Shown: positions 22,353 to 32,627 of the stretch, piece after piece
Layout: each line of letters begins with the position of its first letter
Numbering within the stretch: position 1 is the first letter of the stretch
DNA from: Sarcocystis neurona
Taxonomy: Eukaryota; Apicomplexa; Conoidasida; Eucoccidiorida; Sarcocystidae
Length of the DNA stretch: 64,000 bases
Direction of reading: 5' to 3'
NCBI GenBank assembly: GCA_000727475.1
Contig: KL647290.1
Coordinates: 2,954,469-3,018,468, forward strand
Notes under the pieces: generated by a model
Databases searched by the model: none
The model's input: the letters and a program-made list of their open reading frames with translations, nothing else
Told to the model about the DNA's origin: nothing
Position numbers and translations under genes: made by a program

Positions 22353-22505
22353 CCGGGTGCCATATTGTGTAAGATATGTCCGCTTACTTGCGTTTGTACG
22401 TGTTCCTTCCATCGGCCAATACAGTGTACCGGGTGCCCCATTGGCTAATATGAGTCCGCTTACTTATGTCCGCACGTGTTCCTTTCATCGACCGGTACAG
22501 TGAAC
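22353..22505 (+). repeat. Two-copy tandem duplication, period 76 bp
   Basis: Unit 1 begins CCGGGTGCC at 22353 and unit 2 at 22429. Both contain GTCCGCTTACTT and ACGTGTTCCTT, then CATCG and ACAGTG in the same order. It lies about 400 bases upstream of the U1-70K start. Confidence 0.75.
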
Positions 22506-22897
22506 GGTTTCGAAGTTGCCAACCATTATCACCACGTCAAAACTGTGACGGTGAGAAGGCAAACCGCCTAATGGAATGCACCGCGTTGCCTGGGTTCTAA
22601 CGTGTTCTACGAACGACCGTCGCACGGGACAACTTCAGCGTTGAGGGGATTTTTCACGGTGCGCCAGAGCCTTGGCTCCGGTATAGCGGACTGAGTTGTC
22701 GCGCTGTCCCGACCGTACCCGTGTGTTGCAGTATACCATTAGGTGGGCACGTGCTGCGAGAATCTCATGTGTGAGTGGGTCCTGTTCGCTACTAGGTGTG
22801 CATAAGAAAACTAGGGGACGGGCGTTGACTTCCTAGCTTTTCCCCATTATGCCTCAAGGACTCCCGTAGAAACAGAGCGTGGACTCTGCGAATCAAG

Positions 22898-24075
22898 ATG
22901 GCGGCAATCGGTATGCCTCCGCATATTCTTGCGCTGTTTCAAGCGCGCCCCCCTTTGGACCCACTACCAGCGTACAAAAAGAAGCATACGCGGGGATATA
23001 CGGGCTTGGCGGACTATGTGCACAAGTTTGCGAGTGGACCACCGCCACCTCGTGTGCCGTTTGAGACGCCAAAACAACGGTATCTTCGTCAGAAGCGCGA
23101 GCGTCTACTAGCACACCTGCAGAAGCAGAAGGAGTTAATCAAGCACTACAATCCCAAGGAAGACAAAAAATTGACGGGTGACCCATTTCGCACGCTGTTT
23201 GTGAGTGGAATCAGCTACGACACCACGGAGAAGAAGCTGAAACGAGAGTTTGAGCAGTATGGAACCATTAAACGCGTGCGTCTGATATATGATAGAAATG
23301 GCAAACCTAGAGGGTACGGATTTATAGAATTCGAAAATGACAAGGATATGAAGGAAGCTTACAAAAATGCAGACGGGAAGAAAATCGATGGCAGGCGTGT
23401 CCTAGTGGACGTAGAAAGAGCCCGCACAGTGCCTGGCTGGCTGCCCCGCCGTCTTGGTGGTGGGAGAGGTAAACCGCGAGGAGCGAATACAAAACCGAAG
23501 AAACCCCCGATGACTGCAGGACATTTGCAGCTGGCGTTGCTACCACCAATTCCCAGCCCACCAGATCCCGCGCAATTGATGGAGAAGAAGCGTAGAGACG
23601 AGGAGCGACGCCGAGAAAGAGAACGAGAAAGGGACAGGGAAAGAGGCGGCGGAAGAAGTAGAAGTAGGGAACGAAAAGAAAGAAGAAGGTAAGTAATCCT
23701 GAGCAGAACTAACCGGCGAACCACGACATTCCGCTGGAGATGTATGTACGGCTTCCCTAACAACGCTACGATACGTAGAGCGATGACAGAGTTGTGAGGA
23801 AGTAAGCAAAATCGCCCAGGAGTTCTCCCAGGAGTTCTGGCGACGACTAGGGAGACAGACACTGGCCTTTCTTTGTGACTGCGACTTTTTCCGGTGGCTG
23901 TTCGTTCATCTGAAGTGACCTTCTAATACAGATGTCGCTTTGTGACGGGAGACATCGTTGAACTCTTCAACCTCACCCAGAGCAGACTACAAGCGTGTAG
24001 CGTCTCCTACGTTTGTGATGCTTTTGCAGGAGCCCGGCGCGAGACAGAAGCCGCAGTCGAGAACGACGACGATAA
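22898..24075 (+). CDS. SNRNP70: U1 small nuclear ribonucleoprotein 70 kDa (U1-70K), two exons
   Basis: Spliceosomal U1 snRNP protein that binds stem-loop I of U1 snRNA and helps define 5' splice sites. The N-terminus PPHILALFQARPPLDPLP matches the family's PPNLLALF-type start. The RRM follows, with RNP2 LFVSGI (residues 100-105) and RNP1 RGYGFIEF (138-145). Then comes the family-specific segment KIDGRRVLVDVERARTVPGW with RRLGGG, and a basic Arg/Glu/Asp tail. ATG at 22898 has an AAGATGGCGG context and needs no upstream extension. Exon 1 is 22898-23688. The apparent stop TAA at 23690 lies inside a perfect donor AAG|GTAAGT. A 341-base intron ends at TGCTTTTGCAG (24029). Exon 2 (24030-24075) is in phase and adds SPARDRSRSRERRR before TAA, giving 278 residues with the expected RS-type tail. 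An unspliced message would give 264 residues. Confidence 0.93.
23689..24029 (+). other. Intron of U1-70K (GT-AG, 341 bp)
   Basis: Donor AAG|GTAAGT is fully complementary in its core to the U1 snRNA 5' end. The acceptor is TTTGTGATGCTTTTGCAG|GAG. Reading through gives an immediate in-frame stop from GTAA, so retention truncates the RS tail only. Confidence 0.8.
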
Positions 24076-24176
24076 GGGAGTGAACGCTTGCTTTTCACGA
24101 TCCGCATCTGCCTTCGCTGAACGAAGAGGGCATCTCTGCACGCCGTGGAGGACGTGATTCTATCCGCGAAAGTTAG

Positions 24177-24430
24177 CTGGACAACATACCGTATTTACTG
24201 CATCTATCTTGTGAGCTCGCTGGGGTAGTCCATCAACGCACACGATAAATACGTGCACCGGTACCGGTACCGCGTATTGACACTGGGCTGTCAGCTGTCC
24301 ATTTTTCGGACGACTGACTGGACAGTCTACCGTACTGTGAGCTCGCTGGGATAGCCGATCAATGCACACGACAAATAATAGGCGGTACCGCGTATCGACA
24401 CTGGACTGCTAGCTGTCCGTTCTTCGATGA
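24177..24430 (+). repeat. Two-copy tandem duplication, period about 126 bp
   Basis: TGTGAGCTCGCTGGG starts at 24210 and 24336. Both copies continue with the same order of words (ATCAA, GCACACGA, AAATA, GGTACCGCGTAT, GACACTGG, AGCTGTCC, TTTTTCG/TTCTTCG). A GGTACC direct repeat adds an insertion in copy 1. It begins 100 bases after U1-70K. Confidence 0.8.
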
Positions 24431-27400
24431 GTATCTCAGTCACTGTGTGTGTCTCTGCACGCACGAATATCTACCAGCGACGAAGTAGATTATCGTCCCA
24501 GGTTGGTACTCAATGTTGCGTTTATGCCCATTTCCGTGAGAACGCCGCCGGGGCGCCTTCCTCCATTCACTGGCTAGAACAGAGCCGAGTTGACGAGACC
24601 CGGTCCGTCTACGTCGGTACGCTGTACTCTTGTGAGGAACAAGTAAGACCTGCATCATCAAGCTATCCGCTGCTGTGAGACGATTGGAATCGTATACCGC
24701 GTAGAGCGTAAGCAACAATCTTACCACTTCGCTACTTCATCGGTGCATCAAGGCAGCAGAGGCATCCGACTCGACGTCCCAAGCGTGTAAGAACATTCTA
24801 TCGAGGCACTCGTTTTGGGAGATTTTAGCTTGCCACTTCTCGAGGTACAGTGCGTCGGTTAGAAGTGAAGGTGGCGGGACAGTGTATGGCGGATATTCAG
24901 ATCCCAACTAAGAGGAAACGGGCTATCTCAAAAAGTGTGTGAGAAATACTTGATGCAGGCAGTTGTGATTCTTCAGCCATACTGTAAAATGGTCACAGAT
25001 CAGCAGCTGGATGTTCATCCATCGAGGAACTCGTTTCGGTGGTCCCTAGAGCAAGAAGCATAGCTTCATCAGTGGCGTGACTCTGTACTTCAGTGAACCT
25101 GGGGGAAGAGCGATTCACATTGACCTGCCGAACCACCGCAGCAGCACAGGAGAATTTTACGTAGATCTTGTCGATATTGGTGCCAGCGCGTGCACGCTAG
25201 ATAGTGGGCTGCCTCCTGCCCCCCGAACCAGGTAGCTTGTGGTTGGTACTAGGTAAATCTATAAGGTTCTACTGGAGACTACATATCCCTTGCACGAAAG
25301 AGACACCTCGTCAACGTATCCCCTCCGATGCTCGCCTCGATATTCACAGTTATACAGTAATCACGTATGCGGTAAACGCAGACGTACGAAGTCGGGCCAG
25401 ACAGTACCTCTATTAGAACCGTAGACACTTGACGTTTCCTCATTACGTACGACAGAAGAAATGCTTCGACTCGGCTGCGTTGAAATTTGCTTTAGGGGAT
25501 GAGCGAGTAGCAGCCTATTGTGAAGACGTTCGTGTAATATGCTGTACAAACATAGATCAATACGACTTGTAGAGTAGCATGTTTCATGGAGTCACTTTGC
25601 GAGATCTATGATTTGCGGGGCAGAGAGCAGTCGTGCAGTGGCATCGGAAGTGCGCATACGCGCCTCAGAGGCGATACACTAGGTGGAAATGATTCCAGGC
25701 AGTTCTAGACGCGAAGAAGCAGCTAAGTTGAACTCCGAAGAGCAGCAGCGGAACGGCGTAGCAGCAACTCACACAGATGCATACAAAATGCCGGAGAATG
25801 TAAGACATCGGGCGTACATGCTTTCTAGCCGCAGGGCGTAAGGATGACCATCAACGACCTTTGTCCACTGCCAGCCTTCAGAGTGTACCCACCGTGCTTT
25901 TTGATAACGCTGTACCTCACAGCGGCCACCACGCGACGTGACTCCAGTAAGTGTACACGGGGATCAGCCTCTAGGGAAGCTTTACAACTCTCGAAAAGCT
26001 GGACGCCACTGCAGAACGTAAAAATATGGAAGGTTGCATGGCCATTCAAAGGCAATGACGCTGGAATTTGTGGTGCTCTGTACGCAAAGCTGCCGGCAGG
26101 CGCAGCGGCGCACAAAGAATGTAAGCAGTTCTAACAAGTGTGGGGGTTTGCCGTCCTACCTGAAGTGAATGTTTCGTGGATTTTTTGTAAGGAGAGAAGG
26201 CGCGTACTACGTAGAATGTAAGAAGCATACTTCGAGTAGTTGTGTGTTCCTCCTCGAGAATCGAGTTAGGATGTGCATGGTGAGCACTTGTGTACGTGTA
26301 TGTATTACGCGTCCGTACGTATGGTGATACTGCAATAACTAGCACGTAACCGTACAGGCGGTAAAACGCATGCTTGTGTAGGAGTCAGGCTTTAAAGGCC
26401 TTATGCTCTCTCGTGAAAGCTACAAGCGAGAATATGTCATACCAGAGGGTCACGTGTGTCTATCAGTGATATGTCACTGCGCAGGTGCGTGCGTATTGCT
26501 GAGCAGACAATAGCGAGTGGCGAACAGATATGCGCAGTAAAGATTCTTGTGTGCAGGATTGTAGCCGCTACACGCAAGTACACAGAATTCTTCCGTCTTT
26601 GGGTGCAAGTAGGAATGATCGTCCGATTCTTATCCACACAAACTGTGAAAGGGGACACCGGCATGCAGGACCGCAAGTGGTTACAGGCGCACTTCATCGA
26701 CACAGAAAGCTAACCACAGGTAGGAAAGACCTCGGGGAAGGGACGGTTGCTGGTCGGGACCTCCTAGACTCCGTAAATCCACTCGTTAGAAACGCGTGCT
26801 CCGTTAGCAGTTTCTTAGAAGGTAAGACGAAGGCAGCCGTGCGGGGGTAGCGGTGTGCTTGATGTGCACAAGCGGGGCGCTGCCAAGGCAAGGCGGTATC
26901 TCGCCGATTGGGCTCATCTTGTCGACTTTGCTGAAGGGTGTTTAGCTGAATTGTCGGTGGTTCTAGTGGTAGTCCGCCATCATCAGTCATCTAATTTTCA
27001 GCGCAGTGTTGCTTCGCAGTCCGCGGTAGTAAGCGCTGGAGACGCACGATGACATCAGTGGGGAAATAGGATTGCGCGCGTCTAGAACCTTCATTCGGGT
27101 TTACGTACGAAATTTTGTACAGTTTCCTCAGATGTGTCCCTGAATTTTCGTCACTGTGTAAAACTCAAAATCCCCTCGTGGATGATTCCGGGAATATGCA
27201 CGGGCATGGGGAGGGTTTTTACGCGCCGCGTAGATATGCCTGGTTGTCAGCAGGATTTCGCACCGAGTGTAGCGGTCAAGAGGATTGTGTGATTAGCGTC
27301 GCCTACACAGTACATCTGAATGCTTCGCTCTCGTTGTGCTTAGGTTGGGGCAACCTGTCCGCTACAGAGTAAGTGTGATGTTTGGGATGTGGTGACCATG

Positions 27401-30284
27401 GTGGTTCAATCCAAGCGCCACTGCTAGCAGAAGCTGTTTAGAGGGTGCCAGTACTCGTGTTTGCAGCAATTTGCACACGGGTGAGGGTGCACCGGGAATG
27501 AAACACAGTGTGGGTGCGGGTGTAGGCAGGAACGACGACGAACCATAGAGGCCGGCGGAGACTGACATGGACTATTCATGTGCACATATACACATTATGT
27601 ATAGATGCGACTACCGATTTCCCCGCTTAGATGCCGAGCTGACTTTTCATGATCTCTGTGAAGCGTATTGTAGAAGGTGTAGTGTGATGTGAATCAACGA
27701 AATGTGTGTATATGTGTGCACGGGAAAATCCATGTGTACAGGTACACGTATGCGTGGGCAGATGTGTAGAGAATTTGTAGATGTGTGAGGCGTGCCAGAA
27801 AAAGCAATGAACGGAGTGTCCACAATGTATGCGAACCTATCACGAATAGAACCCGTACAGCGGTCCTGGGAATTTTGTTCCATTGCCGGCAACGTTCACG
27901 TCAACTGTGCGCCTTTTCTACACCTACTTGAGACAGACTGGCGCTGAAGCCCTCGGCGACGGCGGCTGTGTAGTGAATGAGTCAAATATGCTTCCATAAC
28001 CGTGTTTAGGTATTCATTTCCAGAGTACTATGGGTATAAATCTGAGTATCAGAACACGTACACGCGTGTATGTGAGACAGGCTGTGTCGTACGCTGACCC
28101 CTTCAAAGTGAAAAGATGTATCGACTCGTGCGGCAGGACAGGGAACCGCACTACATATCATCAGTAATTGTGCTTGGACACCGGCTAGCAAACATACCGT
28201 TACCCAAGTGCGTCGATCAGGTGCGTCTACCTTTTCATATACAACAGACAGCGGCCAGTTTGCCCAGCGTAAATATAGTTGCCGCAGTCTACAACATTAC
28301 TCGTCTCCCTTTATCTTCAGTGGCAGAAGTTACTAGCCGATCTATACGTGCACTCTTTACTGACGGAACAAACAGAGTTCACGCACGCAACCTCTCTATC
28401 GGTAAACAAGGACAACTGTCATGCAAGGACACATTAGACAGTACGGCAGTGGGGACGAGTGTGTTTAAACCGTAGAACTTCTTGGTCCTGGCTGTTCGAG
28501 GCACCGCATGTTGCTGCGTAAAGAATATCGTCGTACAAGATCGCTACATGACGACACAAAAGTTCCATCGGGCGTACAAGATATGCTGGGGGATGTGTGT
28601 ATCTCACGTACGTGACGGCAGGAAGCGGTACGAGGCGCCTTTCAGGTCGTAAGTGTGTGCTTAGGCTGAGTGTGTTCTTATGCGCTGCTAGCCCGTGACA
28701 GAAGCGGGTGCGGTGTTGATTTCCGTGCCACCGTTTCACTGAAAAAACTGAAGGGCAGGCTCGAGTGATTCAAAACATTGTGTACCTTGTATCTATTTGC
28801 GCACTCTCCCGTTTATCCTAAGACACGTCACGTCCGAGATGGCCGGACTGGGAATTATGAGGTGGAAAAGCCGTCTACGAACACTGTCGCGTATGCTCAG
28901 AAAACACGAAGGTGGAGTCTGACATGCGCCAGAACGACGGTTGGGAACAAAGTCTCCATGTCCTTGTGAAGCGGCTGTTGTTATCGGCGTCAGGGCAATG
29001 AGGTCGCTCTACTATGAGACGCGAGGGCGTCAGCGAGGTTGAATGGCTGCCGTCCCCTATGTCTAAATATATATTTTGTAAGTGTATTCCGACGGTAACT
29101 CTAGAGTCCTCTCCTTGCAGTGGAAGGTGACAGCAGTGCAACCGCTATAAAAAACTGCCTTGTACGATGTTTACGCAATCTTTAATGAGGCTCTCTTATC
29201 AGTGTACTGTCCCAGCTGAAAGATTACCCCACGCTAACACGGAGCGAGTAATCCCGTGTCATCACGAACACGCGCGGATGCACCCTTCGTGGTTTCCGTG
29301 CCGCTGCCACAATAATATTTGTTCCATCTGTTTAGTGCGTCAACAATTTTATCCTAGGTTGTGTATACGTGTACACGTAGACAGACGCACACGCAGAGTA
29401 TTACGGATCTCCCCGCTTGAAGGGTGAAACATAGTTTAGAAGGAAGCAGTGCAGGTCGGGTACGCTCACGGGCAGGCCCTTGCTGGACGAATCCACACAT
29501 AGACATATCGTTGCACTAAGCAAGCAGATGGGGCCCTCAGGGCTGCCCACAGTTGCGTGCTACCTACCACCACTTTCATCGCATCCTCAACAAACAGTAC
29601 ACACAGGCCACGCGTCATGCATGCACTCCTGCAGAGTACCGCACCTGGGGATGCCTCCCCTCCAGTGCGCGAAACGCTGTCGCAGACATCGGTGCCTCGC
29701 ACGGTGAGAGAGTAGAGGACGAGCAGACGGATCCAGTAACACTGCTGCGCCTTCCGGACACTTCACCGCACTTACCGCGCAGACGAGCTAGAACGCTATT
29801 GCCAGAAATCCCACTGCATGTCAACCGCAATCCATATACGAGCATGTGCGCCAGTGCACACGAAATGCACCGGGACCCCAGAAAACTCTTCAACGTAAGG
29901 CCCATGCATATACAAATCATACATACGCAAGAGGGCAGCATCGACAGGACGTATTCCGCGCACCACTGCCAATGCGATTGATCACGCGGTCGAACGGCAC
30001 CGCCAGTGTGTCTGTCACAGAACGGCCTGTGCCGCAGTGATCGGGTTGCAACATATTAGACAGACACGGAAGAGACATAGTGGGAGGTAAATCATGTATC
30101 TCAAAACAGTACGCTGCATCACAAAATGTACGTGACATTATGCGGACCAGTAAGGTATAAAGTGGCACACAAAAAGACGTCCTGCCACACAATATAGATC
30201 GTTTCACGTAAGCGGAAGGTCAGACAGGGTTTAAATGTCGAAACTCCTGCACCTCTGTGTTCGCACACCGACACTAGTCGGAAA
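24431..30284. other. Repeat-poor stretch without a supportable gene
   Basis: Composition is even, with stops in every frame and no homopolymer runs. A few 85-140 codon plus-strand frames look protein-like (26456-26713, 27115-27372, 28116-28475, 29553-29981), but none shows a domain, a start context or splice sites that join to a neighbour. I looked for reverse transcriptase, integrase and RNase H motifs of an LTR retroelement and found none convincing. Confidence 0.45.
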
Positions 30285-30437
30285 AGCTGTTTGCTCGTGC
30301 CTCACAGATCTGTTCTTTCGAGTAGCCGAAGCGCCACTTGTCAGCAAAAAGACAGTCGGTTTCCTAGCTGTTTGCTCGTGCCTCACTGGTTTATTCAAGT
30401 AGCCGAGGCGCCATTTCTCACCAAAAAGGAACCCGCT
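30285..30437 (+). repeat. Two-copy tandem duplication, period 81 bp
   Basis: AGCTGTTTGCTCGTGCCTCA begins at 30285 and 30366. Later shared words are AGTAGCCGA(A/G)GCGCCA and CAAAAAG. Copy 2 is shortened by several bases. Confidence 0.8.
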
Positions 30438-30538
30438 TAACTAACATCCCCGCGAGAAGAACATTCCTCACGATAGTGCTCGCGGCTCCTCCGTTCCGCA
30501 ATGACACAAACTGAGTTACTCTGTAAACCTTTCGTAAC

Positions 30539-30829
30539 GTGTATGTTCAAGCAGTGGCGAGTCACCTCTTCAGCGACAGGCTCGTTCGCGAGCGTCCCAA
30601 ATCCGAATCCATCATAAGAGAGTTATGCGGCATTTCTGCACTTTCGTTTTGGCATGTACGTAAGCATTCAGGCAGGGGGATTATAGAGTGTGGCTGGCCT
30701 GTCGCTGCCGAGCACGCGCTTCGTACGGTGAATACGCTTGTGCTGCCTCCACCATTCAGTCTACGTGGTGGTGGCGAACACGAATCGTTGCCTCACACGC
30801 TGTTTGCCCGATGCTTGGTTACACGATAG
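30539..30829 (+). pseudogene. Plus-strand arm of an inverted duplicated ORF
   Basis: A 96-codon open frame related to the minus-strand ORF at 30852-31178. Shared peptides are AVASHLFSDRLVRE here versus EVASHLLFGERLVRE there, and LVLPPP versus FLPPP further on. DNA is also similar near the start: GGCTCGTTCGCGAGC is identical in both arms. There is no ATG in the corresponding place; the frame opens at GTG. The middle has diverged. It is therefore either a decayed copy or an exon without its start. Confidence 0.4.
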
Positions 30830-30851
30830 AAAGCTCCAGATTCCTTCACTA

Positions 30852-31178
30852 TCAAAAATATTTGCTATCGTCGCCGTGGTCACTGCTCACTCCCGAGGAC
30901 ACTTCAGTAGTCGTTTGATCCTTAGGGGTCTGTGGACCGCCTTTGTGTTTAGGCAGCCGCTTCTCTTCGATAGAAGCCCGTGCAAGCTTTTTACGACTCG
31001 GTGGAGGCAAGAAATCGCCAGTTGTTAATAGAAAGGGGACACCGCAAATGTCGCGAAAACGTCCCCATATATTGCGCATACCTCTCTCATCACTGATGGG
31101 TTCTGCTCTGCGGTGCTCGCGAACGAGCCTCTCGCCGAAGAGTAGGTGGCTCGCCACTTCTTGGAAGAATGCCGCCAT
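30852..31178 (-). CDS. Candidate small gene, 108 codons, minus arm of inverted duplication
   Basis: ATG at 31178 in a good context (ACGATGGCGG) opens a hydrophilic 108-residue protein: MAAFFQEVASHLLFGERLV, an Arg/Glu-rich stretch, RFRDICGVPFLL, LPPPSRKK, and a Ser/Asp-rich tail DDSKYF. It has no signal peptide or membrane segment. A related peptide is encoded head-on by the plus strand 350 bases away (30539-30829). Homology at the protein level between the two arms suggests the reading frame was once real. No family was recognised. Confidence 0.4.
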   Translation of the reverse strand: MAAFFQEVASHLLFGERLVREHRRAEPISDERGMRNIWGRFRDICGVPFLLTTGDFLPPPSRKKLARASIEEKRLPKHKGGPQTPKDQTTTEVSSGVSSDHGDDSKYF

Positions 31179-31671
31179 CGTCACCACAGATGCAGAAGGA
31201 CGCACGGGTAGATGAAAATTAAAACATTTCGAATACCTTCAGAAATGAGCTATGCTCTTCAAAAACCCTGCGGCCACCACCAGCGCAGTTGGGCCGCAGC
31301 TTGCAGAGTTCCCGTAGTTTTCACGTGCGAGGAGCAACGAAAAAAAAACTGCACCGTTCCGGTTTTATACACGGAAACACCTGGCCGTATTCGTCTAATT
31401 GAGCCAAACGGTAAACTGAATAGGATGTTCACGTAACTTCACATGCCTTAACTGTGCGAGCCTCGCGCCGCTGCGGCTGAATTGTTTGCTATGCACAGTC
31501 AGTCACTACCTGCGCTAGTTAGGCCTGCACCGCCCTCGCCCATGTCACTGTGTTTAATAGTCTAGTTCAAAGAAGCAGCGAAGCCGCTGAATCTCTCACC
31601 GGAGAAGCCAGTTTTTCTCCGCAGTGACGAGTACGCACTGAGGCCGTAGACGATGTATACAGCGATTTCTT

Positions 31672-31890
31672 GAGTGGGAAGGAACTCTGCACACCAAAAT
31701 CTTCATTATTGGAGAAGGTGACTCCACCTTTGGTTAACCTGCGAGTGGACGTATAGAAACTATGCAGTGGCAACCGCCGAGTGGGAAGGAACTGTGCACA
31801 CCAAAATCCCCATTATTGGAGATGGTAATTCTACCATTGGTTAACCTGCACGTGGACGCATAGAAACTACGCCGTGGCAACCGTCGAATC
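31672..31890 (+). repeat. Two-copy tandem duplication, period 107 bp
   Basis: GAGTGGGAAGGAACT starts at 31672 and 31779. The units share CACACCAAAATC, CATTATTGGAGA, TTGGTTAACCTGC, GTGGACG and ATAGAAACTA in order, at close to 85-90 percent identity by eye. Minus-strand translation gives related peptides containing ISNNGDFGVHSSFPL. Confidence 0.85.
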
Positions 31891-32627
31891 AAATAGTTCA
31901 ATCGAATTTTCGGACCCCATGCACATACGCTGAAGCTTTGTGATTTACCGGCAGAAACAGTGGCTTTATTTTGTGTGTCACTACGTCCTACCTCGTGGTA
32001 CAGTTCGACAGAGTACACGCAGTAGTAGGGCGCGCGTTCAGTGCCGGTTCTTCACCTGCGTTGTTCACGGAAACAACGCAAATGCATGTGCTGAACAGCA
32101 TAATAGTTGCAGGTATAGCAGCGCGTGCCTAATGTGCGACAAACTGCACCGTAAACCGTAAAGGAGACAATGAACGTGACGCATCACACCATAATTCTGG
32201 TACCCCGCAATTTATACGGAGCACCCAAAATTGACGCCTAAAACGTAACGCAGACCACCTTACGGCTAAGATGACACAACGAAAATCACTGTGGACGGCA
32301 AGATCCTTTTACAGAGTGCTTTTGCCAGAGGTCAGGCACAACGCAATCGAATTGTGCAGTACCAAAGATACACATTGAGTTCACGGAATCCTATAAAGAC
32401 TTTATGGGGCAGCACCGCAGCATATCACGTACCTCAGTGAGAGGTTTCTGCAGTCGCCTCGTCGCCGCAATACCCTCTCCTCTCACCTGTGTGTTCCTCC
32501 CCTTGCTGGGGCGCGCTTCCTTTCAGACAAGTGAAACTGTCTATCTACGCACGTCTTATTCGTGAACCACGCACACGCTGCCTGCCCCTCGCTTATCCAG
32601 AGAGACAGTTTCACTTCCGTAGATCGA
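31891..32627. other. Intergenic stretch downstream of the RAP-like gene
   Basis: No ORF beyond 75 codons and no repeats seen. It should hold the 3' untranslated region of the minus-strand gene that ends at 32628. Confidence 0.4.

Larger units (their letters stand above)
17078..22897. other. Repeat-poor intergenic stretch
   Basis: No ORF over about 100 codons looks real. From 17078 to about 17800 the plus strand is strongly purine-rich. From 18 to 22.8 kb composition is balanced with stops in all frames. Contents noted separately are an AT/GATA microsatellite at 19003-19049, a 60-base direct repeat at 19110 and 19403, and a tandem duplication at 22353-22505. A 102-codon plus frame at 21164-21472 is protein-like but unsupported. 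Confidence 0.5.

Noticed and set aside
24700..25700. Suspected decayed LTR retroelement (VLGDFSLPLLEV resembles an RNase H start)
   Set aside because: No catalytic motif, no flanking long repeats, and the surrounding frames are full of stops.
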